Source: Poecilobothrus nobilitatus (lineage: Eukaryota; Arthropoda; Insecta; Diptera; Dolichopodidae). Taken from it: a DNA stretch of 64,000 nucleotides. Position numbers and translations under genes: made by a program. The DNA lies in NCBI GenBank assembly GCA_947095535.1, contig OX352774.1, forward strand, positions 207,192,965-207,256,964, read 5' to 3'. Positions 48,170 to 61,035 of the stretch are shown piece by piece. The notes under the pieces are model-generated. The model saw nothing but the letters and a program-made list of their open reading frames with translations. It made no database searches and was not told where the DNA came from. Position 1 is the first letter of the stretch. Every line of letters starts with the position of its first letter.

Positions 48170-49711
48170 TCATCATTCATTTTCAACTATCACAAAATAG
48201 TAAAGAATGGAAACTTTATATTTTGTTTTTGTTCAGTTGTGCCACAACTTTAAATTTAATTTCTTAACAATCATAACATGGGCTTACTCTTGTCCTTCAG
48301 TTGTTTTTTTTATATAAGTATATATAAGTTATTTATAAATAACAGTTAAACGATTAAAAAAATATTTAATTCTCTATAATTAGGATTCAGTATTTTTACC
48401 ACAACTATAAATTAATTCTAACTATTGATTTGGAAAAAATAAATGGTTCACTTTTAAATATAAAAGTGTATACATTCTTTTAAATACAAGAAGAGAGAAA
48501 ATTTAAGGAAAATATTAAATAAAAAAAATTATAAATAAAAATATGTAGCTTATATCCTTATTTTTGTTCCGGTTTTATCGTATGGTGCCTGCTTATATTT
48601 ATTTTCACTATTTTGAAATATTCCCGATATAATTTAAGAATATCCTGTGTACAGAAACAGAATTCTTTTTAGGTTAATATTATGGATTAATTACATAGCT
48701 TTTCAATTCATAGATGTAGTGGAAGTAAACGGAAAATATTTTTATGTTCTTATTTTCTAAACAAACAAAAGACTGACCGATATTTTTGTAAAAATTAACA
48801 GGTTCTAAAAGTTACATATATATAATACAGCTTTAAAAATAAATTACAACTTTTGGTTCAACGATATTGTAATAAAGCTATTGTAGTTTAATAGCTGTCA
48901 TTTTTAAATTTTTTTTCTTTAAATTTTAAAAATTACAAAATATATTTAAAAATTTCTTTTGGATTTTCCTAAAAATTTATTTACCTATCGTCAAATTCTG
49001 TATATCTTCTGTATAGAAAAAAATATATTTTTGTAAATTCTATAAAAACGAATTACAAAAGAAAATCCGTTGCTTATTTCATAAATAAATTTATTGATTT
49101 ACGCAGTGAAAATATAAAAATATTTTTGATCCTTTAATACTATTTTATTCTAATATATCATATAAACATTAAATTTGCATATCATTTAGGGGAATTTTTG
49201 TAGTAAGAACAAAAAAAATGTTATATTGATTTAAATTTTAAAAACTTCATAAACAAAAAAAATTTATATAAAAAGTTTTTTTTTACATTAGTATGATATG
49301 ATAATTTTTTGTGGGAAGAAAAACTGTTATTTTTCTTTTTATAATATTTTAAGCCTTTACTACTAAATTGAAAATAAAATTTTTCAAAAGAAGAATCCTT
49401 TAGATTATAAATGGTTCATTTTCAGTTACTTATATGTCATAAATTAAATTTGAATATTTGTTATTATATATTTAATAATATATTATGGCAGATATAGTAT
49501 GAAACTTCATCCATTTCTTTGAATTTTTGTTTAGTAGAAGAAGTCATATAATGCTTAAAAGCAGTTTTAAAGTCGACTTTTATTACAATGGTACATGAAA
49601 ATACCGTGACAAGACGGTGAAGTGTGAATAGAAATAAGTTATCCTCACGGTACATCACAATCTATACCATTGTAGTACAAAACGATCTTTAGATTAAAAG
49701 TTTTTTTAAGT
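48170..49711. other. AT-rich stretch without recognised genes
   Basis: Nothing recognised apart from low-complexity sequence. A 64-codon minus frame at 49464-49658 has no domain. Confidence 0.4.
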
Positions 49712-50986
49712 AAAAAACGGGGAAAAGTGCAGTAGAATAGACTGTGTCAACTCTGGGATTTAATCATCATTTATAAAATTTAAAATATTTTAGTACCAAC
49801 ATTAAGTGCCGAGATGTATTTATGTAAATTTTGGAGTTATATGACACTAACCGGACTTCTTGCACCAGTTCAACCAAATTTTACAGAAATTATTGTCCTA
49901 AAACTTCATCATCTTTTGTAAGATTTGCAAGCTACTTGAACCTGCTGCTCTGGCACAAGCAAATTTTACAGAAGTTGTTAGTATACAACTCGACTTCTTC
50001 TCTCGAAATTTTAGTAAATAGACATTAAGTCTTTTCATTTAAAAAGATAAGTTGTGTGGCAGAGAAGTTGACATTTTTCAGATACCTAGATGCCTGGATT
50101 TCCATAATATAAAGAAAGAAGTTGTATGGCAGCTATGGCAGTGGTGAACAAAACTTCAAATTTCTACATGTTTTCGAACAAATTTTTAATTTCAAGTTGC
50201 TTTTGCAATAGTTAATTTTGATTCTACTATAAAATTATAAAATATTGAAGGATCTTGTTAAGTTATTACAAACATTTTTTTATACTTGTATAAAGGGTAT
50301 TCAAGGGTATTATAAATTTGCCATTATGTAAATATAAATAATAAATAATAATACCTTAAAAGAATCGACCTAGATATAGGCTCAAAGATGTGGATCGTCT
50401 CGCAATCAAATTCTGAGTCGATTAAGCCATGTACGTCCGTCCTCACGGTAACTCGAAAAATAAAGGAGCTAGGAGGCTGAACTCTTTTTACGCCACTTTT
50501 GCAAAATTGTTAGTGTATCTATTTAAATTGCATACAACTTCTTTCTTTATGTATGGGAATAACTCAGTATCTATTGAAGTTGGGTATCGGAAAATTTTCA
50601 AAATGATGTCGAGTTACAGAACAACAACATTTGTAAAATTTGGTTGTACTGGTACAATATGTTCGAAAACCTGCCATACAACTTCTCTTTTTAAATGAAA
50701 ATAACTCAATGTCTATTGAAGCTAGGTATCTGAAATCTTACAAAAGAAGATGAAGTTTTAGGACAAAAACTTAAAATTTGGTTGAGCTGGTGCAGCAGGC
50801 CCGGTTAGCTGTCATACAACTTTAAAATTTACATAAATATATCTCGGTACTTAACGTCTGTATCTCAGTAAAACATCTGAAATTTTGTAAAAGGTGATCA
50901 AGTTTTATGGAAACAGCATATAATACGTTCATACGAGTATCACAGAATTGACACAATTTACTCTACTGCACTCTTACTCGTTTATT
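49712..50986. mobile_element. Two-armed inverted-repeat element (about 1.27 kb)
   Basis: The left arm (49712 to about 50135) matches the right arm (about 50500-50986) in reverse complement. Shared are GTGCAGTAGA, TATTTATGTAAATTTT, ACTAACCGG/GCTAACCGG, CACCAG-TCAACCAAATTTTA and GTCCTAAAACTTCATC. Each arm contains repeated units of about 170 bp ending in CATACAACTT. The middle has AATCGACCTAGATATAGGCT and TCTGAGTCGATTAAGCC, the tail block typical of the same group. An 89-codon frame at 50429-50698 lies across the arm and is not a gene. Related fragments: 33235-33605, 54265-55620 and 60790-61035. Confidence 0.75.
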
Positions 50987-52149
50987 TAAAACATGATTTT
51001 AATAGAGGGGAACATAAAATTTAGTGATTTATAATAAAAAATTTTTCGTAAAATAAAATTTTTAGTAGAATTTTTTATAAAAATGTTACCAAACCTTTTA
51101 AAATTTCAAAATTTAAGATTAAAATAAAAACGTAATTGAAAATCTCTTAATATTAAAAAAAAGAAAAATAAAAAAAATTAAAAATCTTAATATTTACAAA
51201 TTTTTGGGATTATAAAAAAAATAATTTTTCAATTTTTCAAACTTATCTTAACAGATCACAAAATAAAAGCATCACAATATACAAATGATATTTACAAAAA
51301 TAAATATCAGTATTTATTATTATACGAAGAAAAATCACCATATTGTTAAAATGGAAATATGTATGCAATGTACGTCTTTTGACATTGATTGATTACAAAA
51401 TACATTTAAAAAATTTATATAATATTCCTATATTTAAAGAAAATTAAACTTGAATTACTCATTTCATTTCAAACATTTTAATCTTGCAATGCAATTTTAA
51501 ATAATACAAAAACTATAACATAATTAATTGTTAAATAACTACCAAAGACTAGATCTGGTAATTATAAGCCTTCGGTTAAGAAAAAACAAAAATTAAACAA
51601 TAATTAAAGAAAAAAAAATTTGTAGCCCTAATAATGGCTGTTTCTTTTGAATTTTATTTTATAATAAATTGTAAGAAGTTCTTTTAATTTGTTGCTCTTA
51701 ATAATAATTTGCAGGAATATTTTAATTTTTGATATTTTTAATTTTTTTTATTAGAATTACATAGCCAACCATTTATTAATGATTCAAAATAAAAACAAAT
51801 AAATTTAATACGAGATTTTGCCTCTTATATTTATATTTTTGAGATTTTCGTTTTCCATATTTTGGTATTTCAAATTTTTCATTGTTCACGTTTGTTTTTC
51901 TTTCGTATATCATGAGTTACCTCTTGGTTAATTATCCGGAATCTTGTTGATTTCTATTCCATACTGTACTGAGTACGGCGAACTTATTATGTCCAATTAT
52001 GTATAGAAATCAAGAATTCAGGACATTATGTATAGAAATCAAGGATTCTGGGAATGATAAAAAAAAATTAAAATTAAAATTAAAAATTTAACAAAAAACC
52101 TAATTTTCTAATTAATTTAAAAAAAAATATCTTTATTTTTATAAAGTTT

Positions 52150-52325
52150 TTCTCCCAAGATTCAATAACTCTCATATTTTTCGATATTCTTTGTCTTTGT
52201 CCCAAACTAAAAAGTACATTATACCATAGGTTCTTAATCTAATGATTGGTTCAAAAGGGAGATGGTATTTGGTTGGTTGAAGTCTAATAATACCAAAGTG
52301 AAGTTTAGCGTTGATCCCATTAGTG
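52150..52325 (-). repeat. Copy 1 of a diverged dispersed repeat with a conserved peptide
   Basis: Same orientation as 60205-60365. On the minus strand it reads HLPFEPIIRL followed by a diverged stretch and VWDKDKEYRKI. The other copy reads HFPFKPVIRL ... LWDWENKNKDNWKI. Not recognised; either exon duplicates of one gene or pieces of a transposon ORF. Confidence 0.5.
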
Positions 52326-53564
52326 ATTTTCAAGATTCCCACTAATCATCGGCAAAAAACAAAAGTTGTATAATAAACAAAATAAATTAACAAAAATATT
52401 TGTTAAAAAGACAACAATTTCAGTGGAAAATCATTAATCTTATATTGGGAGAATAAAAATAAATTGTACATTCCATTGAAATTTTTTAAAAAATTAACAG
52501 TTTTCAGAAAAATTAAATGGTGTTTTTTTTTCCTAAAAATTCTTTTATTTTCTTCAAAAAGAATGAAACATATATAACAAACCCGTTTTCAAATAAATGT
52601 TTTCATATACCATCGCGTTTTATGCAAATATTTTTTGAACTTTTAAGTTATATAAGAGATGTTAAAGCAATAAAATATAATTAATGAGAATTCTTAAAAC
52701 TTACAATTGTTATTTTTGTCAGTATCTTAAACTTTTTCTTGTTTTCATAACTCATTATTTAAAACAAACAAAAAAATAAAAAACACAGTCTTATACTCTT
52801 ATATTTCAATTTTTCATTTTTTTCCAGATCCTTTATTTTGTTTTTATGCCTTAAAAATATATTTAAAATTCCTTATAAAAAAAATAACAGATAAACAAAT
52901 CTTAAAACGTAACACTAAGAAAAATAAACAACGTAAATATTTTTCTTCCAAATTTTTTTTGTTTTTTTTTTAATTTTAATTGAATTAACAAAGGACGTAG
53001 TATAATAGTAATATGATGGAAAAGTATTTTCTTTTTTTTTTTTTAATTTTGTACCTTTACAGAAATTCTTAAGAACTTTTTAACAATAATAATTGTTTCT
53101 TTAAAATTATGACGAACGAAGGCAACAGCAAAAACAAAATAATCGCCTTTCTGTCAGACATTTCAGAAAAATTTTCAATTTATAAAAAATTTAAAATTTA
53201 AATTTGCATAATAACAAAATGAAAATATATAAAGTAAAAAATTTAGCTGTAATAAAAAAAAAAAGGCAAACAAAATAATTAAACTTTAAAATATTAAGGG
53301 TAGGGTATACTTTATCAAAAGACATATTTGCAAAAATTATATGTAACAAAAAAGGATTTTTTATTTTATATTGTGAATACGAGATGTGAATTTCTATTTT
53401 GTAAATTATATTTTTATGAGAAATGTCTTTTGTATTTATTTATTTAAAAAACATAAATATTTATTTGAATACTTTTTAATTTGTTAATGATTAGAATTTT
53501 AGGGCATTGGAAAAGTTAAACATTTATTTAAAAGAAAATGTCAATATTAAGAAGAACTGTTTTG

Positions 53565-53910
53565 ATTTGGCCAGAAGGCGGTAGCTAGCAAATGTAACTT
53601 GCAGTACAATCAGATCCCTGCGGCCGAGTCTGCTTTAAAAAGATCCAAATGCATACTTCTAGCTCTAAAGGCAAAATAAGGCTATTAGTTTGCCATTGTC
53701 TTACAGGTAAACAAGCTACAAGATAAGGTATGCATGTGAATCTTCATTGTAGATTTTGCAAAAGTGTGGAGTACTTTATCTGCACCTATCTTAGTCTGAC
53801 AAGGAAAAGACGGAAATATCTTGGTAGTTTCTTTTTTCAAGATTTAGGTGAGCTCTCTGACATGGATTTGAGAAGCTTTCAAAGTCAGAGTAGTATCATC
53901 ATGACATAAA
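53565..53910 (+). pseudogene. Non-LTR retrotransposon C-terminal fragment (I/R1-like)
   Basis: The plus frame from 53685 reads LVCHCLTGKQATR-stop-GMHVNLHCRFCKSVE, then LTRKRRKYLGSFFFQDLGE and SQSSIIMT-stop. This matches the region after the RNase H domain of I- and R1-type LINEs (LvGlLTGHCrLnkH...CRfC...EE...H.lC.CpaLsrrR...lG). One nonsense codon and loss of the His residues show decay. A related fragment lies at 56062-56185 in reverse. Confidence 0.68.
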
Positions 53911-54264
53911 TCTAGGGAAATTTAACAACAACTCTGATCCAAGAGGTTCTCCTACATTTTGAAAGTATGCACTACAGACCTAGAGTCTGGTAATTTCTAA
54001 TTCGTTAGCTAAGCCTTTATCAATAAAAAAAACAAAAAATGTCGATATAAATTCTGGACAAAAAAAATTAAAAAAGACTTAAAAAATTCATCATTATTAT
54101 TTAACAATATTGTATGTATATCCTTTTTATGTAAAGCGCTAAAAATGAACCAAATCCTTCAGAATTTTTTCACTAAATTTTTATAAATCTTTTAATTGCG
54201 AGTGTCTTTTACAAGTTTAAAATATTACCTTTGGTCATAAGATATTTTGATCTTATAAAAAAAA

Positions 54265-55620
54265 CGAGGAAAAATACAGTTGACTTTGTCAACTCTTTAA
54301 TACCCGTACGAACTGTTTGTATGTTCATAGCCTGTCACTCTGCTTATAATATTATTTTTTTAATTTCTTAGTATTTCAAAATAATTTGGGTGAATTTTAT
54401 AATTTCTAGAACTATGGGTTGTACATATATTCAAACTATATGTTTATACATTCTTCAAAAGCAGGTTCTAACCTTCCATATAACGATTATCAATCCAAAA
54501 CTTTTCCAAATATGCTATAGTACCATTTAATACTAAGCGGCAAATGTATAATAATTTATACTATACATATGTATTATATATCATTCATTCATCAGTGACA
54601 TATACGCGATATGTAAATAAACATGAGTTATAAAATTATGTATACTAATATCATATAAATATAAATTCTTCAAGCAACTGTTATATTTTTTATTTATTTA
54701 ATTTTTTTTGTACTACGCATCATCCTCAACAATTTTAAATTATCGAGTAACAAAAAAATTCAAAAAAATCGTTAAAAAAATTTAGAAAAATGAAGTCACA
54801 CTTTCGTCAATTTTAAGGTAAACCTATATTATTGAGAAAAGTTATTGATAAAAATAAAAATATAATGTTGGAGCTTTAATTTTTTTATATTACTTCAAAA
54901 AAATTTGGACAGGTATTCCAGTTACAGGTGTTTAAAAATAAGGAATGTTTTAGTTTTTGACCTCATACAGCTCCGAAACGGGGGGCGATACAATAATATT
55001 TTCTGAAATTACTCATACTATTATTTTCAAAGACCTAACTTCTTTCAAAATTTCAAGTTTCTAACCTAAACCGTTTGGAAGATAGAAGAAATCAAGAATT
55101 TTACAAAATTTGGGTTTCGCATAACGGTAAATTAAGACACCGTATGCCACAAGTATATATTTATTGTATATATATTAGTATATAAAGCTAATAAAAGCAG
55201 TAATCGTTTGGCGTTTTCAAATTGAAGATATACCTTATACAACTTGTGTTATAACAATATAAATATAGAGCTTTTTCGAAATTTGGGCAGCTGTAGCTCC
55301 TTAACGGGTGGGGCTACAGAAAAAAGTTATTAATAATAAAATTAATATTTTTATGATATCTATCAGCAGTTAAAATTTCATGGCTCTATTTAAAAAAAAA
55401 TGTGGAGATCTAAAAGTTAGTTCTTCGCGAGCTACCCAAAGTTTTGGTCGGATGTCAAGCAAAAAAAATTGGGAATCTACAAATTGATGTAAGAATATTT
55501 TATGTTAATTTCAAGGTTTCTTAGTGTTTGAGTATCTTGCTGACGAACGGACGGACAGACAGACCGACAAAGCTTAATTGACTTAGAATTTAATTCTGAT
55601 CCGATCTATACCTTTGAAGG
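54265..55620 (+). mobile_element. Composite repeat related to the 34230 and 49712 elements
   Basis: It starts with AAACGAGGAAAAATACAGTT...GTCAACTC, resembling the end of the 49712 element. At 54840-55400 it carries one unit related to the 477-bp units at 34230-35499 (TTACAGGTGTTTAAAAATA, TTCGCATAACGGTAAATTA, GCAGCTGTAGCTCC). It closes with a GACGGACGGACAGACAGACC run (about 55545-55567) and CTTAATTGACTTAGAATTTA. No protein is encoded. Confidence 0.6.
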
Positions 55621-56061
55621 TATATCTAGCTAGCTTATTTCGAGGTGTTACAAACGGAGGAGCAATTTTAATATACGGGTATAAAAATATACTTTATCAT
55701 GATTCCATTATTATTCTTATGTTTTCTTTTGAAAAATATTTTAACAAAGATATTTTATTTAGATTTGTCTTAAAGATATTTAATCTAGATTTATTTAGTT
55801 AGATAGTTTAGATTAACTTTTTTTCGTAATATAGACATTTTGAATAAAACAATTTTTTTAATTTTAAAGATTTATTTTTTTCTTTTATATTTTTTACATA
55901 TAGAAATTTTCTTAATAGTTTATTAATATAAAGTTTCAATGAATGATTTTTAAAAATTTAGGCCTTAAGCCTTTTATAATGTTTTATTAAATCTTTTCAC
56001 GTAAATTCTTAATATTTTTCCAACAAAATAAAAAATTCTAAAAAAAAAATGACTATTGATA

Positions 56062-56185
56062 ACACTACTTTGGAAGCTTTTGAAGATTCATGTAACAGAG
56101 TTCACCTAAATCTTCGAAAAAGAAACTACCGAGATATTTCCGCCATTTTCTGGACATACAAATGACAGTAAGACAATGGTTAATA
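56062..56185 (-). pseudogene. Short LINE fragment homologous to 53790-53885
   Basis: In reverse complement, GGCGGAAATATCTCGGTAGT, TTCTTTTTCGAAGATTTAGG and AGCTTCCAAAG line up with GACGGAAATATCTTGGTAGT and onward in the plus-strand LINE fragment. Too short and frameshifted to be coding. Confidence 0.65.
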
Positions 56186-57895
56186 ATAACAGAAGCCAAT
56201 TATAACAATTTAAAAAAGCTTTAATAAAAATTCTTCATTTTTGCGGCAACATAGTGTCAATTAATTTTTCCTTTACTTTCAATTTAACTGTCATTTAACT
56301 GTCAAAAAAATCATCTACTTTGCCAAATTGCTACATTGCCGAACATCTGAAAAACCAGTAAGTATTAAATTTGCTTTATATGGAGCAGTATTTTGAATAA
56401 TTGTGCTACACGGAAATAAGTAAATATATGATATACTAAATTGTATAGAGATACTTATTTGTCTTATTTATCTTTACTAGGCTTGGAATCGCGTGTATAG
56501 TTTTCCCTAATAGAATCTTAATAGAAAGAAAAAAATTTACACTTATAGATTTAAGGATGCAATAACATTTCTCTAAAATTATTACAAAATATTTTGTATA
56601 TCATATGAACTTAATAAATTTTTATCTCATCTAGGACTTTTCAAAATTAAATAGCAATTCTTAGGTCTGACAAGTTTAAAATTAAAGTTTTACATATAAC
56701 TTTGTGCCCAGCTATTTTTTTTACCTTAGAATTAGTTTTAGTCGTTGCATGTAAGAGTTGGACTTAACTCATTGACCATCAATATCCTATACATAAGCAT
56801 AGCAAATGTATTACAAAAGATACATTTTTTTACAAATCACTAGCTGATAATGAAGTTTATACAAACCAATAACTGAAAAAAAAAAATATTTCTGAAAAAA
56901 ATTGGTCCTTCATATCACTGCATCTTTATAACAGACAAACAAATAAAATATTTTTGAAAGATTCAGCATTGACATACAAAATCAAGTTGATGAACATTTT
57001 TAATTACAAAAAAGTGACTAAGATTTTGGTAAATATTAACCTGCATTAAATAAACAAAAACCATTTGAATCCAGACAAAAAAGATATTCCAATAATAATT
57101 ATAAATTTAAAGTATCATTCGTTATTAAAGTGAAAACCATTCTGGATTAAAAGTTGAATAAAGGAACTTTATTATTAAAATTATTCTTTTTTGTTAAACT
57201 TAAAAATAAAATTCAATTCAATTGTTAAAGAGATTTCATAGGATGAGATTAAATTTTGGAAACTAATAAAAAACTTTACAATGAATAAAAATTAATAATA
57301 TGAATACGAAATTTTCATATGAATGGTAGAACTTAATTAAAAAGTAAATTCAATTTATGATATTTTTTATTGCACTAAATCCTAATGGAGGCAGTATAAT
57401 CTTTTATTAAAATTATTATAAACTAAGGCAATGTGTAAAACCAAAGTTTTTAAAGGCATTTAATATTATAATAAGTTTAACAACTAATAAAAATCAATTT
57501 AAAATTTCGGCTATATGAATTAAGATTTTTTTTAGAATTTTTTCTGTTAAGGAAAATTGTAAAAAATATTGAGTTGCTTTCTTAAATTTTCAGAAAATAT
57601 CGTTTTATTACAAACGGTCTTAACACATTTAAAATTACAACTTCGACAGAGCAACTCAACTCAAAATAGCTTATAGTTTTTAAACTGATTGGACTTTCTT
57701 TTAGATACTCATATCTTGGTTTTAAAGATCTAAGAGTCTTTTCGAACTATAAGAGGCTATTGTCAAGTTGCATTAAAAAGTTGTTCATCCAATATTTTTT
57801 TATCTCGAAAAATATGGAAATCTTGTAATCAGGCCGTTTTCCTTCGCATTTTCTTGTTGGATTTTTTTTTAGTTTTTTTTTTTGGATCTAATACG

Positions 57896-58590
57896 AAATC
57901 TCGGTTTTCAAAACCTCGTTGTTACAAAATATTCTATTCCAGTATTCGAGATTTTGTAAAAACGAAACGAAGATATTAATTTTTAAATAATAAACTTTTA
58001 AAAATTGAACTACTAAATTAATTCAACTGTCTTAAAACATATGAGTTACTGCTCTTTTAATTTTCTCATTAAATATTGAAACCAGTATTCTTATATGAAT
58101 TTTATTATTGTGTCCAATTGCATATTTCAAGCAGGGGTAATTTTTCTTTTTTCAGTTTGAAGAAAAAACAACAATAAAATAAAAAAAAACTTTTATAGAA
58201 AATATGAGAAATAAGACCCCGTGGTGTTATTTCTCATTAAATGTGAAATAAAGCCCCGAAAGTATCATTTCACATTTAATGAGAAATAATGCCACCGGGG
58301 TTTTATTGCGCAGAGCCTTAATGCATTGCACCGAAATTTTATATATTGTTAAAAAAATAAATATATTAAATATTCCTCCCGTCCCCTCCGCAAATAATTT
58401 TTTAAATCCGTGCATGTTGCCGATATGAATAATAAAAATACGAAAACTGAAATTTAATGTATTATTTTTGTTGTACTAAAAACGAGATTTGCCGAGATTT
58501 AAAAAAAACGAGATTTTGGAAAACAAGATTTTGTAAAAAATTTTGAAAAAAACGTGATTTTGTAGAACGAGATTTTGAAAACCGAGATTT
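57896..58590. mobile_element. 695-bp MITE with AAATCTCGG terminal inverted repeats
   Basis: The left end AAATCTCGGTTTTCAAAACC...TACAAAAT (57896-57930) matches the right end (58557-58590) inverted with about three changes. The right end is followed inwards by tandem AACGAGATTTTG-like units (58483-58590), and similar units lie just inside the left end. It contains a strong central hairpin listed separately. No transposase; non-autonomous. Confidence 0.7.
58211..58306. repeat. Near-perfect 39-40-bp hairpin
   Basis: Arm 58211-58249 (ATAAGACCCCGTGGTGTTAT then TTCTCATTAAATGTGAAAT) pairs with 58267-58306. There are about three mismatches and one bulge, and a 17-bp loop containing a second CCCCG block. 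Located in the middle of the 57896-58590 element. The stem is far more stable than the AT-rich surroundings. Confidence 0.85.
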
Positions 58591-60204
58591 TTTATCGCTC
58601 CGATGTTTTTTCCTTTTTTTATTCCTTTCAAACCATTTTAAAGCATAAAGAAGAAAAAAATATCTTCATATTTTTCTGCTTTGGACCATATTATTTTATA
58701 CTTTCAAGCACAAATTTAAGATTTTATTCAGATCAATGTGATGTAATTTTTAAACTTCTCTTTTTCAGGACAGATTCTATTGTTACTCTTGGATGACGAT
58801 AGATATTTTGTGAGTTTTCTAGTCTTTATATCCATGCTTTGATTTTTGTTAAACAATAAGAGTTTTAAAAATTATCTTTTAAAAAAAGTTTCTTTTTTAT
58901 ATTCAAATTTTAAATACACTAAAATTCATATCTTTTCAATTTAAATCAAGGATAAATGCAAAGTTACAAGCAAATATAAAATAGATTAGAATATAATAAT
59001 TTAACAAGGTTAAATAAAAAGGATACCATATATTTTAATACACTTGTATTATAAAAAAAATCACATACATTTTATATTAAACAAATTTAAATTGATAGTA
59101 TGAACATGTTGTTAAAGAAATTTTTTTGCTGACAACAATTTCATTTAATATTATTTTACTGCACCCACTTATGCAATCAAAAAAAAAAAAAAAAAAACAA
59201 AAATACTTTTAAAACTATTGAATTCCTAACCAAAAATAACTAAGAATAGTTTCACCACAAAAAAACGTGTATTTTGTAAAGAAAAATTTATTATTTTTTT
59301 TTCATATCCTTTTAAATATCCTTTTCCAAATTTTTTCAGTTATATACATATGCATATGTATCACTATACTCGAACTATTCCAAAATGTAAAATAAAAGTA
59401 TCATCACAATATTTAACACTTTATGATGCAATATTCGTTTTTTTAATCAATCTTTTACTCAACTTACTTTTACTAATCAAACAGAAAACAAATTGAAAAT
59501 TTCAGTAAATCTGAATTGAGTAAATTTATAGTTTTTGATATGTGTCAGTATATGTCATAAATTGTTTTTAATCAATTACTATTCTTTATCCCCCTATTTC
59601 TATTGTTGCAAAATCTATTCTTTTTCCCCTATAGTTGTTTTGCACTTCAACTTAAAAGATTCGTTTCAGTTAAGCAAGCATTTTTAGTTATAAAAATAAT
59701 TAAATGTCCGGAGTCATAAAAAGTAAAGTACTGTATAATCAGTAGTAAAAATAGTTATAAAATTAAATATTTTTAAATGTTAGTTTAAAATATGCGTTTG
59801 TATTACTTTGTGTTCTATTTTTACTTTTTTTTTTTATGATTTATTAAAATTTTTTATATGAGCTGCATGAGACAAATCATAAATTTAGCGAATTATTAAC
59901 AATTCTAAGCAGTTTTTAAGGAGTCATCAAAAAGTTTTAAAGTGGAAAAAAACTATATGGAACCGGAAATGAGAAAAAGTTTTTTATGAAGTCAAAAAAA
60001 AATGTAAAAATGATTTGTTGATATTCATTTCTTTATTAAAGATTTTTTATATTGTAATAAATCGCTTTATTTTATTTACTACTTATTAAATTGTTGGAAT
60101 GGTTAATCACTATAAAATAAGATGAATGGGTATGATATCGTTAAATTTAAGAAGAGCATCAACATTTATGTTCCAAACAATCCTCTCAACATCCAGTAAT
60201 TTCA

Positions 60205-60365
60205 CATATTTTCCAATTATCTTTATTCTTATTTTCCCAATCCCAAAGGCCAACAGTATATTGTACCATAGGTCCTAACCTAATGACTGGTTTAAAAGGG
60301 AAGTGACGTTGCTTGCTTAGATCCCAAGATTACGAAAAAGAATTCACGGAGTGATCTCCTACTTT
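60205..60365 (-). repeat. Copy 2 of the diverged dispersed repeat with a conserved peptide
   Basis: Pairs with 52150-52325 through ACCATAGGTCCTAACCTAAT and GACTGGTTTAAAAGGGAAG. Minus-strand reading HFPFKPVIRLGPMVQYTVGL then WDWENKNKDNWKICEITGC-stop is open for about 45 codons. Not recognised as any family I can name. Confidence 0.5.
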
Positions 60366-60696
60366 CGCAAGGAAAAAAAATTCGCAAAAACTACGTAAAC
60401 TACACATTTAAAATATTTAACAAAATTATATAAGCATTAATAAAATAAATCTGACCAATTGCGCTGTCGTTGAATCCACTTACATCAAAGGAAAAATTCT
60501 GATCGGGTTATATGCAAAAAAAAGCAGTATGTAAAATCAAAGATTTTCAAAATGGTAATAAAAATTATTTTAGAATTTTTACTACCTTTGCATCAAAATT
60601 GGTAATTTTTTTTTTGAATTTTTTCTGTAAGAAATAATGTTGAAAAATTAAGAGATTCTTTCTTTAATTTTAAAGAAATTGTAAGTTAATAATCGT

Positions 60697-60722
60697 AAAT
60701 AAATAAATAAATAAATAAATAA
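60697..60722. repeat. AAAT microsatellite
   Basis: A run of about six AAAT units, perfect. Confidence 0.9.
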
Positions 60723-60789
60723 TAATTAAGAAATTTGTAATTTACAAACTTGTACATATTTTGGTACCTAATAAAGTTAGACATTTAAA

Positions 60790-61035
60790 ATTTTTCAAAA
60801 AAAATGATCAAGTTTTATGGTAATAACTTCTGCTAAATTTGATTGGTTCGCGGCAACAGGATTGAGTAGCTGTCATTCAATTCCAAAAATTTACGTAAAT
60901 ATATCTCGAGTAGCTATTCTTAATTAAGTCAATTATTTGAAATTTTGTAAAAGTTAATTCAATTTTATAGTAACATCATATATTATGTCCGTACAGGTAT
61001 CATGAATTTGACGTAGCCTACTCTATACTCTTCTA
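60790..61035 (-). mobile_element. Fragment of the 49712-type element
   Basis: TGATCAAGTTTTATGG, GATTGAGTAGCTGTCATTC, ATTTACGTAAATATATCTCG and the end block GTACAGGTATCATGAATTTGACG match the right arm of the 49712-50986 element in order. Solo arm, diverged. Confidence 0.65.

Noticed and set aside
50429..50698. 89-codon plus-strand frame
   Set aside because: Lies across the right arm of the inverted-repeat element at 49712-50986, and the left arm does not keep it open.
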